From assembly GCA_965229565.1 (NCBI GenBank), contig OZ245888.1, forward strand, positions 620,001-684,000: a stretch of 64,000 nucleotides of DNA. Reading direction: 5' to 3'. Shown here one piece after another: positions 46,174 through 53,686 of this stretch. The DNA is from JANQNX01 sp040217095 (GTDB taxonomy: Bacteria > Pseudomonadota > Gammaproteobacteria > Eutrophobiales > Eutrophobiaceae). The notes under the pieces were generated by a model. That model made no database searches and was not told the DNA's origin. It worked only from the letters and a program-made list of their open reading frames with translations. Made by a program: the position numbers and the translations under genes. Every line of letters starts with the position of its first letter. Position 1 is the first letter of the stretch.

Positions 46174-47345
46174 TTTTCCGCTCCAAAGCGAATATGTTTT
46201 GCGGCTGTCGCCGCTTTCTGCTCTGCCTCTTCCATGCTCTGGCCCAGGGCCGTGATATGACCCATCTTGCGGCCCAACCGTGTGGATTCCTTACCGTATA
46301 CATGTATATGGGCGCCAGCAACTGTTAGTGCCTGTGCTATGCCTGCCGGGTAGCCGTTGCCTTCTTCCTCACCAAGCAGGTTGATCATGATAGCAGCCGG
46401 CGCAATCATTGCGCAGGAACCTAGCGGCAGGCCGAGGATGGCACGGACGTGATTCTCGAACTGTGAACACTCGCAGGCCTCGATCGTATAATGGCCGGAA
46501 TTGTGCACGCGCGGTGCCATTTCGTTGAGGATGATCTCGTTGTCTTCGGTCAGGAACATCTCGACGCCGATCGAACCCACGCCGTCAATGGTGGTCACTG
46601 CGTTACGTGCCATGTCGATAGCGCGGTCTGATAAGCTGGTATCGATACGGGCAGGTGCCCTGACAATGTGACAGATGTGATCTTTCTGCACAGACTCGAC
46701 CACCGGGTAATTGACCATGTTGCCATCAATGCCGCGCGTCACCATGACCGCCAGTTCGCCTTTAAACGGACAAAAGGCCTCGACATAGAGTTCGCGTGCG
46801 TCACCATCCAGTTTGTCCCAGGCGTCATTAATGTCACCTGCCTGGTTCAGTGTCGCATTGCCCTTACCATCGTAACCATTGCGGCGTGCCTTTAGTACCA
46901 TGGGCCAGCCCAGTTCTTCTGCCGCCGCCAGGATGTCCTGTTTGCAAGAAACAGCGATGAAAGGTGCGACCGGTATGCCGGCCGCGGCCAGGGTTTGTTT
47001 CTGTATCAGTTTGTCCTGTACCAGGCCAATGGTTCGCGATGACGGGTAAAGCACGTGTCCCGCTTGCTCAAGCCGGGCCAGTGCATTGGCATCGACGAAC
47101 TCGTTTTCAAGGGTGACGATATCGACCTTGTCTGCCAGCTGCAGCAGTGTCTCCGGGTCATCCCAGTCACCGTACATGACCTCGGCCGCAAGGCTTTGTG
47201 ATGGCGTGCCCTTGTTTCTCTCCAGGATCACGATCTCACAGCCCAGAGCCATGGCCGGCAAAGCCGTCATCTTGGCCAGCTGGCCGCCACCAACGATACC
47301 GATGCGATGACCACTTGCGATTCCGCGCTTGAGTGTTGATGTCAT
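46170..47345 (-). CDS. purK: N5-carboxyaminoimidazole ribonucleotide synthase
   Basis: ATP-grasp enzyme that carboxylates AIR to N5-CAIR. GIVGGGQLAKM at the N-terminus, KARRNGYDGKGN, FLTEDNEIILNEMAPRVHNSGHYTIEA are typical. The ATG at 47345 gives a 391-aa protein; the open frame reaches 47450 but the extra 35 residues look spurious. Cotranscribed with purE (4-nt overlap). Confidence 0.95.
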   Translation of the reverse strand: MTSTLKRGIASGHRIGIVGGGQLAKMTALPAMALGCEIVILERNKGTPSQSLAAEVMYGDWDDPETLLQLADKVDIVTLENEFVDANALARLEQAGHVLYPSSRTIGLVQDKLIQKQTLAAAGIPVAPFIAVSCKQDILAAAEELGWPMVLKARRNGYDGKGNATLNQAGDINDAWDKLDGDARELYVEAFCPFKGELAVMVTRGIDGNMVNYPVVESVQKDHICHIVRAPARIDTSLSDRAIDMARNAVTTIDGVGSIGVEMFLTEDNEIILNEMAPRVHNSGHYTIEACECSQFENHVRAILGLPLGSCAMIAPAAIMINLLGEEEGNGYPAGIAQALTVAGAHIHVYGKESTRLGRKMGHITALGQSMEEAEQKAATAAKHIRFGAEK

Positions 47346-47511
47346 TGTTGTGCTTATTCCTGCCGCGAAAAAAGCTGGCGAATTTATCATATTTCCGGGC
47401 TTCGTGCCGCAATTCCAGTGTTCTGAACAACAATTTTCAAGTGCAAACAAAATTCGTAATTTGTGCCTGCTTCAGTATGCTTACGCGAAATGAATATGAG
47501 TCGACTACAGC

Positions 47512-48966
47512 ATGAGTGATATTACCCTGTACCTGTTCCGAAACGACCTGCGGCTGCACGATAATCCGGCCTGGGCCGCTGCAGCAAAAGGCCAATCGGT
47601 ACTGCCGCTGTACATCCTCGACGACGAAACTGACTGGACTCCCGGCAGCGCTACCCGCTGGTGGCTGCATCACAGCCTTGCTGCCCTGGCTGCAGACATC
47701 AAGGCGGCTGGCGGTAAGTTATACCTGCGTCGCGGCAACAGTGAGAAGATACTGGCATCAGTACTGGAAAAAACAAAAATCAGCCGAATTATCTTCAGTC
47801 GTGGCTATGAACCGCGACAACGCCAGGTTGAACAGACCATCTACGACCGGTGGCACGATCACTATGACATCAAGCGCTACGGCAGTTACCTGATGTATGA
47901 ACCTGAGCAGGTATTGAACGGGCAGGGTCTGCCCTACAAGGTGTTTACGCCTTTCTGGAAGGCCTGCCTGTCGAGACCCGAACCGACATTGCCGAAATCG
48001 GCAACGGCTGCAAACGCCGGTTTTTATAAACCGCGCATCGAGTCAGATAACCTTGAGGACTGGCACTTGCTACCGCAAAGGCCGGACTGGGCAGGTGGAC
48101 TGAGGGACAACTGGCAACCGGGTGAATCCGGTGCAAGGCAGCAACTTAAGACGTTTCTGAAAACGGCGCTGGATAATTACGAGAGTGGTCGTGATAGACC
48201 GGATTATGAAGGTACCTCGCGCCTGTCACCGCACCTGCATTTTGGTGAAATCTCGCCAGCGCGCGTTTGGCACGAGGTAAAAAAGTCTGCGGACGGGGAC
48301 AAGCAGTTGTATAAGCAGGGCATGAGTTACCTGCGCGAACTGGGCTGGCGTGAATTTTCAAATCACCTGTTATACAACTGGCCGGAGTTACCCAGACAAC
48401 CTTTCCGACCGGAATTTGCCAACTTTCCCTGGCAGGCTGATAACAAGGCACTGCGTGCCTGGCAGCGCGGGCAGACCGGCTACCCGATTGTCGATGCGGG
48501 AATGCGGCAGCTTTGGCACAGTGGCTGGATGCATAACCGTGTGCGCATGATCGTCGGATCGTTGCTGGTCAAGCACTTGCTGATTCACTGGCATCATGGT
48601 GAGGACTGGTTCTGGGATACGCTGGTCGATGCCGATCTGGCAAACAATTCCGCCAGTTGGCAGTGGGTAGCCGGCTCCGGTGCCGATGCCGCGCCTTACT
48701 TCAGGGTGTTTAATCCCATCTTGCAGGGCAAAAAATTTGATCCCGATGGTGATTATGTCAAGCGCTGGGTGCCCGAGTTAAAACAACTCGACAAGAAACA
48801 TATACACACCCCGTGGGAGACCGATGCGGAAACGCTGGCCGCCGCCGGCATTCAGTTAGATAAGGATTATCCTCGACCCATCATTGATCATGCCGAGGGA
48901 CGGAAACGCGCGTTGCAGGCCTTCGAGTCGTTTAACAACAGTCGAAAGACTGGTGGAACTGGTTGA
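47512..48966 (+). CDS. phr: Deoxyribodipyrimidine photolyase
   Basis: Light-dependent repair of cyclobutane pyrimidine dimers, 484 aa. The N-terminal photolyase domain (LFRNDLRLHDNPAW) and FAD-binding domain with TSRLSPHLHFGEISPARV, GQTGYPIVDAGMRQLWHSGWMHNRVRM and NNSASWQWVAGSGADAAPYFRVFNP are class I CPD photolyase signatures. Confidence 0.96.
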   Translation: MSDITLYLFRNDLRLHDNPAWAAAAKGQSVLPLYILDDETDWTPGSATRWWLHHSLAALAADIKAAGGKLYLRRGNSEKILASVLEKTKISRIIFSRGYEPRQRQVEQTIYDRWHDHYDIKRYGSYLMYEPEQVLNGQGLPYKVFTPFWKACLSRPEPTLPKSATAANAGFYKPRIESDNLEDWHLLPQRPDWAGGLRDNWQPGESGARQQLKTFLKTALDNYESGRDRPDYEGTSRLSPHLHFGEISPARVWHEVKKSADGDKQLYKQGMSYLRELGWREFSNHLLYNWPELPRQPFRPEFANFPWQADNKALRAWQRGQTGYPIVDAGMRQLWHSGWMHNRVRMIVGSLLVKHLLIHWHHGEDWFWDTLVDADLANNSASWQWVAGSGADAAPYFRVFNPILQGKKFDPDGDYVKRWVPELKQLDKKHIHTPWETDAETLAAAGIQLDKDYPRPIIDHAEGRKRALQAFESFNNSRKTGGTG

Positions 48967-49012
48967 CTGTAACCAGTCCAGTTGGTTACAACCAGCCAGT
49001 TTCAGCTGGCTG
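48958..49012 (+). repeat. Cluster of overlapping inverted repeats at the phr 3' end
   Basis: Three palindromes: ACTGGTT/AACCAGT (48958-48977), TGTAACCA/TGGTTACA with a 7-nt loop (48968-48990), and CAGCCAG/CTGGCTG with a 6-nt loop (48993-49012). The first two are mutually exclusive hairpins. No T run follows, so this is not a standard terminator. The half-site AACCAGT also occurs at 11605-11620. Confidence 0.5.
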
Positions 49013-49081
49013 AACCAGGCCCGGTCTCGCTCCTATTCTGTAACATATTGTATTTATTGCTTTATCCCGGCAGCACTAAAA

Positions 49082-49098
49082 CTGGCACAGCTAGTGCA
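49082..49098 (+). promoter_or_regulatory. Sigma-54-like -24/-12 promoter sequence upstream of pqqA
   Basis: CTGGCACAGCTAGTGCA has GG and GC elements separated by 10 bp, the strict sigma-54 spacing, with TGGCAC matching the -24 element exactly and GTGCA close to TTGCA at -12. It lies 46 nt before the pqqA start. Not matched to any activator site; a chance match cannot be ruled out. Confidence 0.45.
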
Positions 49099-49143
49099 AT
49101 AGATCTATTAACAATTTAGTTAAACCTACTGGAGGATACGACT

Positions 49144-49218
49144 ATGAAATGGGAAACACCTGCATACAATGACATTCGTTTTGGTTTTGAAGTAACGATG
49201 TACATCAACAACAAGTAA
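49144..49218 (+). CDS. pqqA: PQQ precursor peptide PqqA
   Basis: 24-residue ribosomal peptide (MKWETPAYND...) that supplies the Glu and Tyr joined to make pyrroloquinoline quinone. The core RFGFEVTMYI carries the invariant E-x3-Y pair (E16, Y20), and the N-terminal W and P match known PqqA peptides. A GGAGG Shine-Dalgarno lies 9 nt before the ATG, and an intrinsic terminator follows. No pqqB-F gene is in the window: neighbours are phr and a diguanylate cyclase, so this is a detached monocistronic copy. Confidence 0.9.
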   Translation: MKWETPAYNDIRFGFEVTMYINNK

Positions 49219-49244
49219 CTTCCTTCTCGAAGAGTAGTTATGTG

Positions 49245-49269
49245 AAAGGAGCCGCAAGGCTCCTTTTTT
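49245..49269 (+). terminator. Intrinsic terminator of pqqA
   Basis: AAAGGAGCC-gcaa-GGCTCCTTTTTT: a perfect 9-bp stem with a GNRA-type loop and T run, 27 nt after the pqqA stop. Confidence 0.92.
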
Positions 49270-49298
49270 ATTGCCTGTTTATCAGGTTTATTTCAGGC

Positions 49299-51041
49299 TT
49301 AACTACTCGCCAGGCCCAACTGGTGTTCAGCAATACAGCGGTTTCGTCCCAGGTCCTTGGCCTTGTACAATGCCTTGTCGGCACGTTGGAAGGCAGTATC
49401 AATCGTGTCCCTGCCCTTGAACTCTGCCAGGCCACAGGAAACGGTAATCGGCACCACTTCTTCCTTGTACTGAAAGGTGCATTTCTCGATTGTCTCGCGC
49501 AGGGCGTCGGCGACGCGCTGCGCCGCTTCAATACCGGTCTCAGGCAGGATCAGGGCAAATTCCTCGCCGCCATAACGACAAAAGAAATCACTGGTGCGGA
49601 TGCGCGAGGCACACTTGTTGGCGACGGTACGTAACACGATATCGCCAGCCTTGTGGCCGTAGGTATCATTGACGTTTTTGAATTTATCAATATCGATCAG
49701 GCACAGCGTCAGCCTGGAATTATAGCGCTGCCAGCGTTTAAACTCGGTATTAATACGAGCATCGAAGGCCATGCGGTTGGCTATGCTGGTTAATGCATCA
49801 TGCAGTGCCTTGTTTTTTTCTTCCTCGATACATTTTCTAAGTGTCTCGGTTTCTTTTTCCATGTTGCCCAGACGCTCAACCAGTTGCTGGTGATGCTCTT
49901 TTGATTCCTGCTTGCGAGTCTGTTCGACCTTGATGAACTGGTCCATGTTGTCTTGCAGTATCTCGATACGCTGGTTAATGGTTTCCTTGATTTTTTCAAT
50001 GCTGTCAGCTTCATCAACGCCCGACTGAATCAGCTTGATCTGCTTATCAAGTTCCTCATTCAGGCAAGTGGTATGGGAAAAGGTCTCGTTTTCCAGTTTC
50101 TGAATGTCGGCAATCTGCAGCGTAATCTCGTTCAGCTGGTTGGTTATGCGCTTTAGAAAGCCCTCGGTTTCAGTCAGCTCGGACTGCAGGTCCATGTAGG
50201 CATTACTGATAGTAATAGACAGTCGGCGCAGAAGGTTGCCAACCTCGTTGCTGTCCTTGCGTTCCTGTAATTGTGATTTCAGCGAATCGAGTTTCTTTTG
50301 TGACTTGCCCGGTATGGTGACCCAGTCCAGCAGCGTCAGGACGTGACCAATGCCAACCTCGACCTTTTCTGTTTGCCCAACCCGGGCGGGTTCGTGGTTC
50401 AGTTCATTGATGACTTCAATGCAGTCATTGATGGACTGCAGCAGTTCCTTTTCGTCGACCAGTTTGATTGATTTTTTGCAGAGGGCTGCGAGATCGGCAT
50501 TGGTTTGATCATTCACAGCGAGCTTCTTAAGGAAGACCTTGTACAGGTCGGGCTTTTGCTGTTCCCTTGATACCTGCTTGTTAATATCGGTAATAATGGT
50601 GTTGACCTGTTTCAGTTTTGACACCGGACTGACGGCACTATCTTCCAGTTCGGCTGCTATCGCGTTGACCTTGTCGCTGAAGCGGTTGAGTCGTTTATCT
50701 GCCTGTAGTAATGACAGCACGTTGTGAATTAACTGGCAGGTACGTGAGCGATCAGCATCGCCAGCCTTTTTTCTGGCCAGCACTGCGTTGATTGCCGTAT
50801 CAATCTTTTGTTGCGGTAACCTGTTGCGGGATTGCTTAAGGTTTTCTTTCAGATCAAATAATTGTTGATCGAGTTCATCGTTTTCGCCCTGGAACACGAA
50901 TGTCAGGCTGAGGACTGATTTCAACAGCTTTTGCTTGTCTTGCGCCCATTCCTTCTCACGCGCATCCAGCTCTTTCAGTACTTCCTGGTACTGGCGTTTG
51001 TAGTCGCTATCGGTTTGTTCATTATTTGGCTGTGCAAGCAT
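49299..51041 (-). CDS. Diguanylate cyclase with coiled-coil sensor region (DgcH-like)
   Basis: 580 aa. About 400 residues of charged helical sequence with strong coiled-coil character, no membrane helix, then a GGDEF domain with active site RYGGEEFALILPE. An RxxD inhibitory site (RTSD) lies five residues before GGEEF, so product inhibition is expected. Makes c-di-GMP. Position beside dsbA, cytochrome c4 and engB matches the Pseudomonas DgcH locus. A PilZ effector is encoded at 13948-14361. Confidence 0.9.
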   Translation of the reverse strand: MLAQPNNEQTDSDYKRQYQEVLKELDAREKEWAQDKQKLLKSVLSLTFVFQGENDELDQQLFDLKENLKQSRNRLPQQKIDTAINAVLARKKAGDADRSRTCQLIHNVLSLLQADKRLNRFSDKVNAIAAELEDSAVSPVSKLKQVNTIITDINKQVSREQQKPDLYKVFLKKLAVNDQTNADLAALCKKSIKLVDEKELLQSINDCIEVINELNHEPARVGQTEKVEVGIGHVLTLLDWVTIPGKSQKKLDSLKSQLQERKDSNEVGNLLRRLSITISNAYMDLQSELTETEGFLKRITNQLNEITLQIADIQKLENETFSHTTCLNEELDKQIKLIQSGVDEADSIEKIKETINQRIEILQDNMDQFIKVEQTRKQESKEHHQQLVERLGNMEKETETLRKCIEEEKNKALHDALTSIANRMAFDARINTEFKRWQRYNSRLTLCLIDIDKFKNVNDTYGHKAGDIVLRTVANKCASRIRTSDFFCRYGGEEFALILPETGIEAAQRVADALRETIEKCTFQYKEEVVPITVSCGLAEFKGRDTIDTAFQRADKALYKAKDLGRNRCIAEHQLGLASS

Positions 51042-51138
51042 GGCATTCTCGTTCGATCAACTAACGTGTTGCGCCCGAGCAGCACAAAGAGCTGAGTCGA
51101 TACGGCTACCAACAGCCGGTTACGGTTGGTGGGGGAGA

Positions 51139-51759
51139 CTACTCTTTCGCAGCCAGCGCTCTCTCTTTAGCGACCAGTTGGTCGATGATCTTTAGCACGT
51201 TTTCGAAACTGCCGGCGGTGCTGCCACTGACCATGTACTTGCCATTGACAATAACGGCCGGTGTGCCCATGACCTTGTAGCGTTGGCCCATGATAAATGC
51301 CTGCTTGACCTTGGTGTCTACCTCGTCGGACTCGTAGATCCTGCTGAATTCAGCATCATCTATGCCCTGGTCTTCAAAGAAGTCTTCCAGGCTGTCCTTG
51401 TCGTTGATGTTCTTGCGGTACTTATGCAGGGCATCGAACAGGGGGTGGTGAATCTTGTCGAGCACATCGAGTTTTTCTGCCGTGTAATAGGCCTTGGCAT
51501 GGGGAATCCAGCTCTTGCGAAAGATGCCAGGCATGCGTCGAAATTCGACATCGTCAGCCTTGGTTTCCAGCCACCTTTCAATATAGGGTTCGAAATCGTA
51601 ACAGTGCGGACAACCGTACCAGAACACCTCAACAACTTCGATCTTGTCACCGGTCTGGGTAGGCTGCGCCGGAGAAATGGCAACATAACCCTCGTTGGCT
51701 CTGGCGTGAAAAGTAAACAAAAGCAGGCTGATGCCCAGCAGGGTAAATAGTTTTTTCAT
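51139..51759 (-). CDS. dsbA: Thiol:disulfide interchange protein DsbA
   Basis: Periplasmic oxidase that introduces disulfides. 206 aa with a signal peptide ending near ARA (about residue 21). Thioredoxin fold with FWYGCPHC (CPHC at 50-53) and the cis-proline loop VMGTPAVIVNG. Downstream of the cytochrome c4 gene in the conserved engB / c4-dsbA block. Confidence 0.96.
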   Translation of the reverse strand: MKKLFTLLGISLLLFTFHARANEGYVAISPAQPTQTGDKIEVVEVFWYGCPHCYDFEPYIERWLETKADDVEFRRMPGIFRKSWIPHAKAYYTAEKLDVLDKIHHPLFDALHKYRKNINDKDSLEDFFEDQGIDDAEFSRIYESDEVDTKVKQAFIMGQRYKVMGTPAVIVNGKYMVSGSTAGSFENVLKIIDQLVAKERALAAKE

Positions 51760-51840
51760 GCTATTCCTTGTGATTTGTATATTGTCGTTACTTATATAGA
51801 CAGGCAGAAATGGAAATTACGCCAGGCAAAACAGTGAAAT

Positions 51841-52449
51841 TTATCGCAATCCCTGCAGGTAAGATGAAACCGCCTTGATTTGCTCATTGGTCATCGGGCC
51901 GGCAATGGTGCGCATGACCGCATTCTGGTCATTGGCGCGGGCCTCGGTTTTCCATGATTGCATCTGTGCCTCTGTGTACTCGGCATGCTGACCTGCCAAC
52001 GCGGGATAATTGGCTGCAGGATTGCCCTTGCCGGCAGGACCGTGACAGGCCATGCAGGCGGGTACGCCGGAGTCCTTGATACCGGCGCGATAGATTTTCT
52101 CTCCGAGAGAGACGTAAGCGGGATCGGCCGTGCCATACTTTGTTTTTTGAATGGAGTAATAGGCGGCCAGGTCTTGCATGTCCTGTTCACTCAATGATGC
52201 GGCCATGCCGGACATGATGGCGTTTTCCCTTGCACCTGACTTGTAATCCTGTAATTGCTTCACAATATAGCTAGCGTGCTGTCCAGCGAGCTTGGGCCAT
52301 TGGCTGCCGGGGCTGTTGCCATCTGTGCCGTGGCAAGCTGCACAGGTGCCTGAAAGGGTCTGACCATTGACCGGGTCTCCACTATCGGCAGCACTACTGA
52401 ATGCAATGCTCGAGAACATTAAAATAAAAACAATTTTTATCGATTTCAT
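51841..52449 (-). CDS. Diheme cytochrome c4
   Basis: Periplasmic electron carrier, 202 aa, with a signal peptide ending near SSA (about 20). Two homologous halves each carry a heme motif: CAACH (36-40) and CMACH in the second half, with the matching LAGQH and Met-ligand segments repeated. ATG at 52449 chosen; the open frame upstream to 52566 lacks a plausible signal. Divergent from engB. Confidence 0.95.
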   Translation of the reverse strand: MKSIKIVFILMFSSIAFSSAADSGDPVNGQTLSGTCAACHGTDGNSPGSQWPKLAGQHASYIVKQLQDYKSGARENAIMSGMAASLSEQDMQDLAAYYSIQKTKYGTADPAYVSLGEKIYRAGIKDSGVPACMACHGPAGKGNPAANYPALAGQHAEYTEAQMQSWKTEARANDQNAVMRTIAGPMTNEQIKAVSSYLQGLR

Positions 52450-52625
52450 CTGGTTGGTCCTTAAAAACGTCAACATGACGGGCAATACCCGGAAACTGAT
52501 AGTATCCTTGCCCCGGTAGTTTCCGGCAAAGAGCGCTAGGTTAATCGATAAGTAGATGATGTTCAAAACAGCAATCCCGTTTTTTTATGAGATCAGGTCA
52601 ATGACCGGACCAAGCGTAGTCAGCT

Positions 52626-53261
52626 ATGACTGATACAGGGTTACCCAATAACTGGTACAGCCGCTTTGAATTCAAACTCGGGGTGGCGGCGAAATGGCAA
52701 CTGCCCCCGGATGACGGTGTCGAGGTCGCCTTTGCAGGCCGTTCCAACGTTGGCAAATCCAGCGTGCTAAACAGGGTGACACAGCGCAAGGCACTAGCCA
52801 GGACCAGCAAGTTGCCGGGCAGGACGCGGGAGCTCAATTATTTTGAATACGAGGATGGGCGCTACCTGGTCGATCTGCCAGGCTATGGTTTCGCCAGGGT
52901 CAACGAGGCAATGCAAAAGGCCTGGGCCAACCTGCTCGAATATTACCTGCGTGAGCGTCAATCGTTGCGTGGCCTGTTCCTGATTATGGATATCCGGCAC
53001 CCGCTTGGAGAATTTGACAGGCAAATGCTGGACTACTGTCGCAGCTGCGGTATTCCGCTACATATCCTGTTGAACAAGGCAGACAAGCTGTCCAGGGGCG
53101 CGGCGAAGAACGAGCTGCAGCGTGTGCGCAATGCACTGACCGGTGAATTCGAGACTTGCCAGCTTTTCTCTGCTCTCAAGGGTAGCGGGGTAGACGAGGC
53201 GCGAGAGCGCCTGGCCAACTGGTTATTTCTTGAGAATAAAAAAAGCCCCGGGGAGCTATAG
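52626..53261 (+). CDS. engB: Ribosome biogenesis GTPase YsxC/EngB (YihA)
   Basis: Essential GTPase for large-subunit assembly, 211 aa. G1 GRSNVGKSS, G2/G3 region TSKLPGRTRELN and DLPGYGFA, G4 NKADKL, G5 SALKGSG. The stop codon sits just inside a GC-rich inverted repeat (53245-53280) preceded by seven A. Confidence 0.96.
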   Translation: MTDTGLPNNWYSRFEFKLGVAAKWQLPPDDGVEVAFAGRSNVGKSSVLNRVTQRKALARTSKLPGRTRELNYFEYEDGRYLVDLPGYGFARVNEAMQKAWANLLEYYLRERQSLRGLFLIMDIRHPLGEFDRQMLDYCRSCGIPLHILLNKADKLSRGAAKNELQRVRNALTGEFETCQLFSALKGSGVDEARERLANWLFLENKKSPGEL

Positions 53262-53280
53262 GGTAGGCTTGCGCCGGGGC
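53238..53280 (-). terminator. Possible minus-strand terminator overlapping the engB 3' end
   Basis: GCCCCGG...CCGGGGC (7-bp stem, long 22-nt loop) followed on the minus strand by seven T. It could end a leftward transcript from the M48 protease or an unseen small RNA. The long loop makes it weak. Confidence 0.35.
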
Positions 53281-53287
53281 AAACGTT

Positions 53288-53342
53288 TCCCGGCTGGGGA
53301 GACCGGGGATTTTCCCGCCAAGGGAGGTAGCGGGGAAATTTT
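53288..53342 (+). ncRNA. Two G-rich hairpins with GGA loops downstream of engB
   Basis: Hairpin 1: CCCGG/CCGGG with loop CTGGGGAGA (53289-53307). Hairpin 2: ATTTTCCCGC/GCGGGGAAAT, 10 bp with one G-U pair and loop containing AGGGAGG (53309-53339), followed by a short T stretch. Hairpin 2 may be the engB terminator. GGA in both loops recalls CsrA/RsmA-binding RNAs, but there are only two sites and no promoter is identified. Listed as structure only. Confidence 0.3.
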
Positions 53343-53416
53343 CAGTGCAGGGATTTAGAGAAGAAAGAGTTTACTAAGTTCCGATTTTGTCTAATTTGTC
53401 AACAGGCCAGGGAATT

Positions 53417-53628
53417 TTATGCACATGGGCTTCAGCGCGTTGCGGACTGTCGTGGATTTGTCCATGAGCAGCGATGAAACCGTTGTGATTATGTGTAAGT
53501 TACTGATATTAAATATAATTAATTAGCGGTTAAAAGTTAACCAATTTAAACCAGGGTGAAGGAAAAGCGGCGATAAATCTGCTTGTCTGCAAGCCTTCCA
53601 CATAGTTATCCACAGAAAATGTGGATAA
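53417..53628. other. Cluster of three exact DnaA boxes with an AT-rich segment
   Basis: TTATGCACA at 53417-53425, TTATCCACA at 53606-53614 and its inverted partner TGTGGATAA at 53620-53628 all match TTATNCACA exactly. Between them is an AT-rich tract (about 53497-53556) with a GGTTAA-aag-TTAACC palindrome (53528-53542). Whether this is an origin, a DnaA-titration site or a DnaA-regulated promoter cannot be told here. The whole gap 53262-53686 has no supported coding sequence. Confidence 0.55.
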
Positions 53629-53686
53629 CAGCCGCTAGATCCAGGCTCGGCCTTGATACGACAGTCACGTTCCTGCCGGTAGCAAC

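Noticed and set aside
53262..53686. Calling this gap the chromosomal origin oriC
   Set aside because: Three DnaA boxes are striking, but dnaA, dnaN, rpmH and gidA are absent and strand bias does not switch here; listed only as a DnaA-box cluster.
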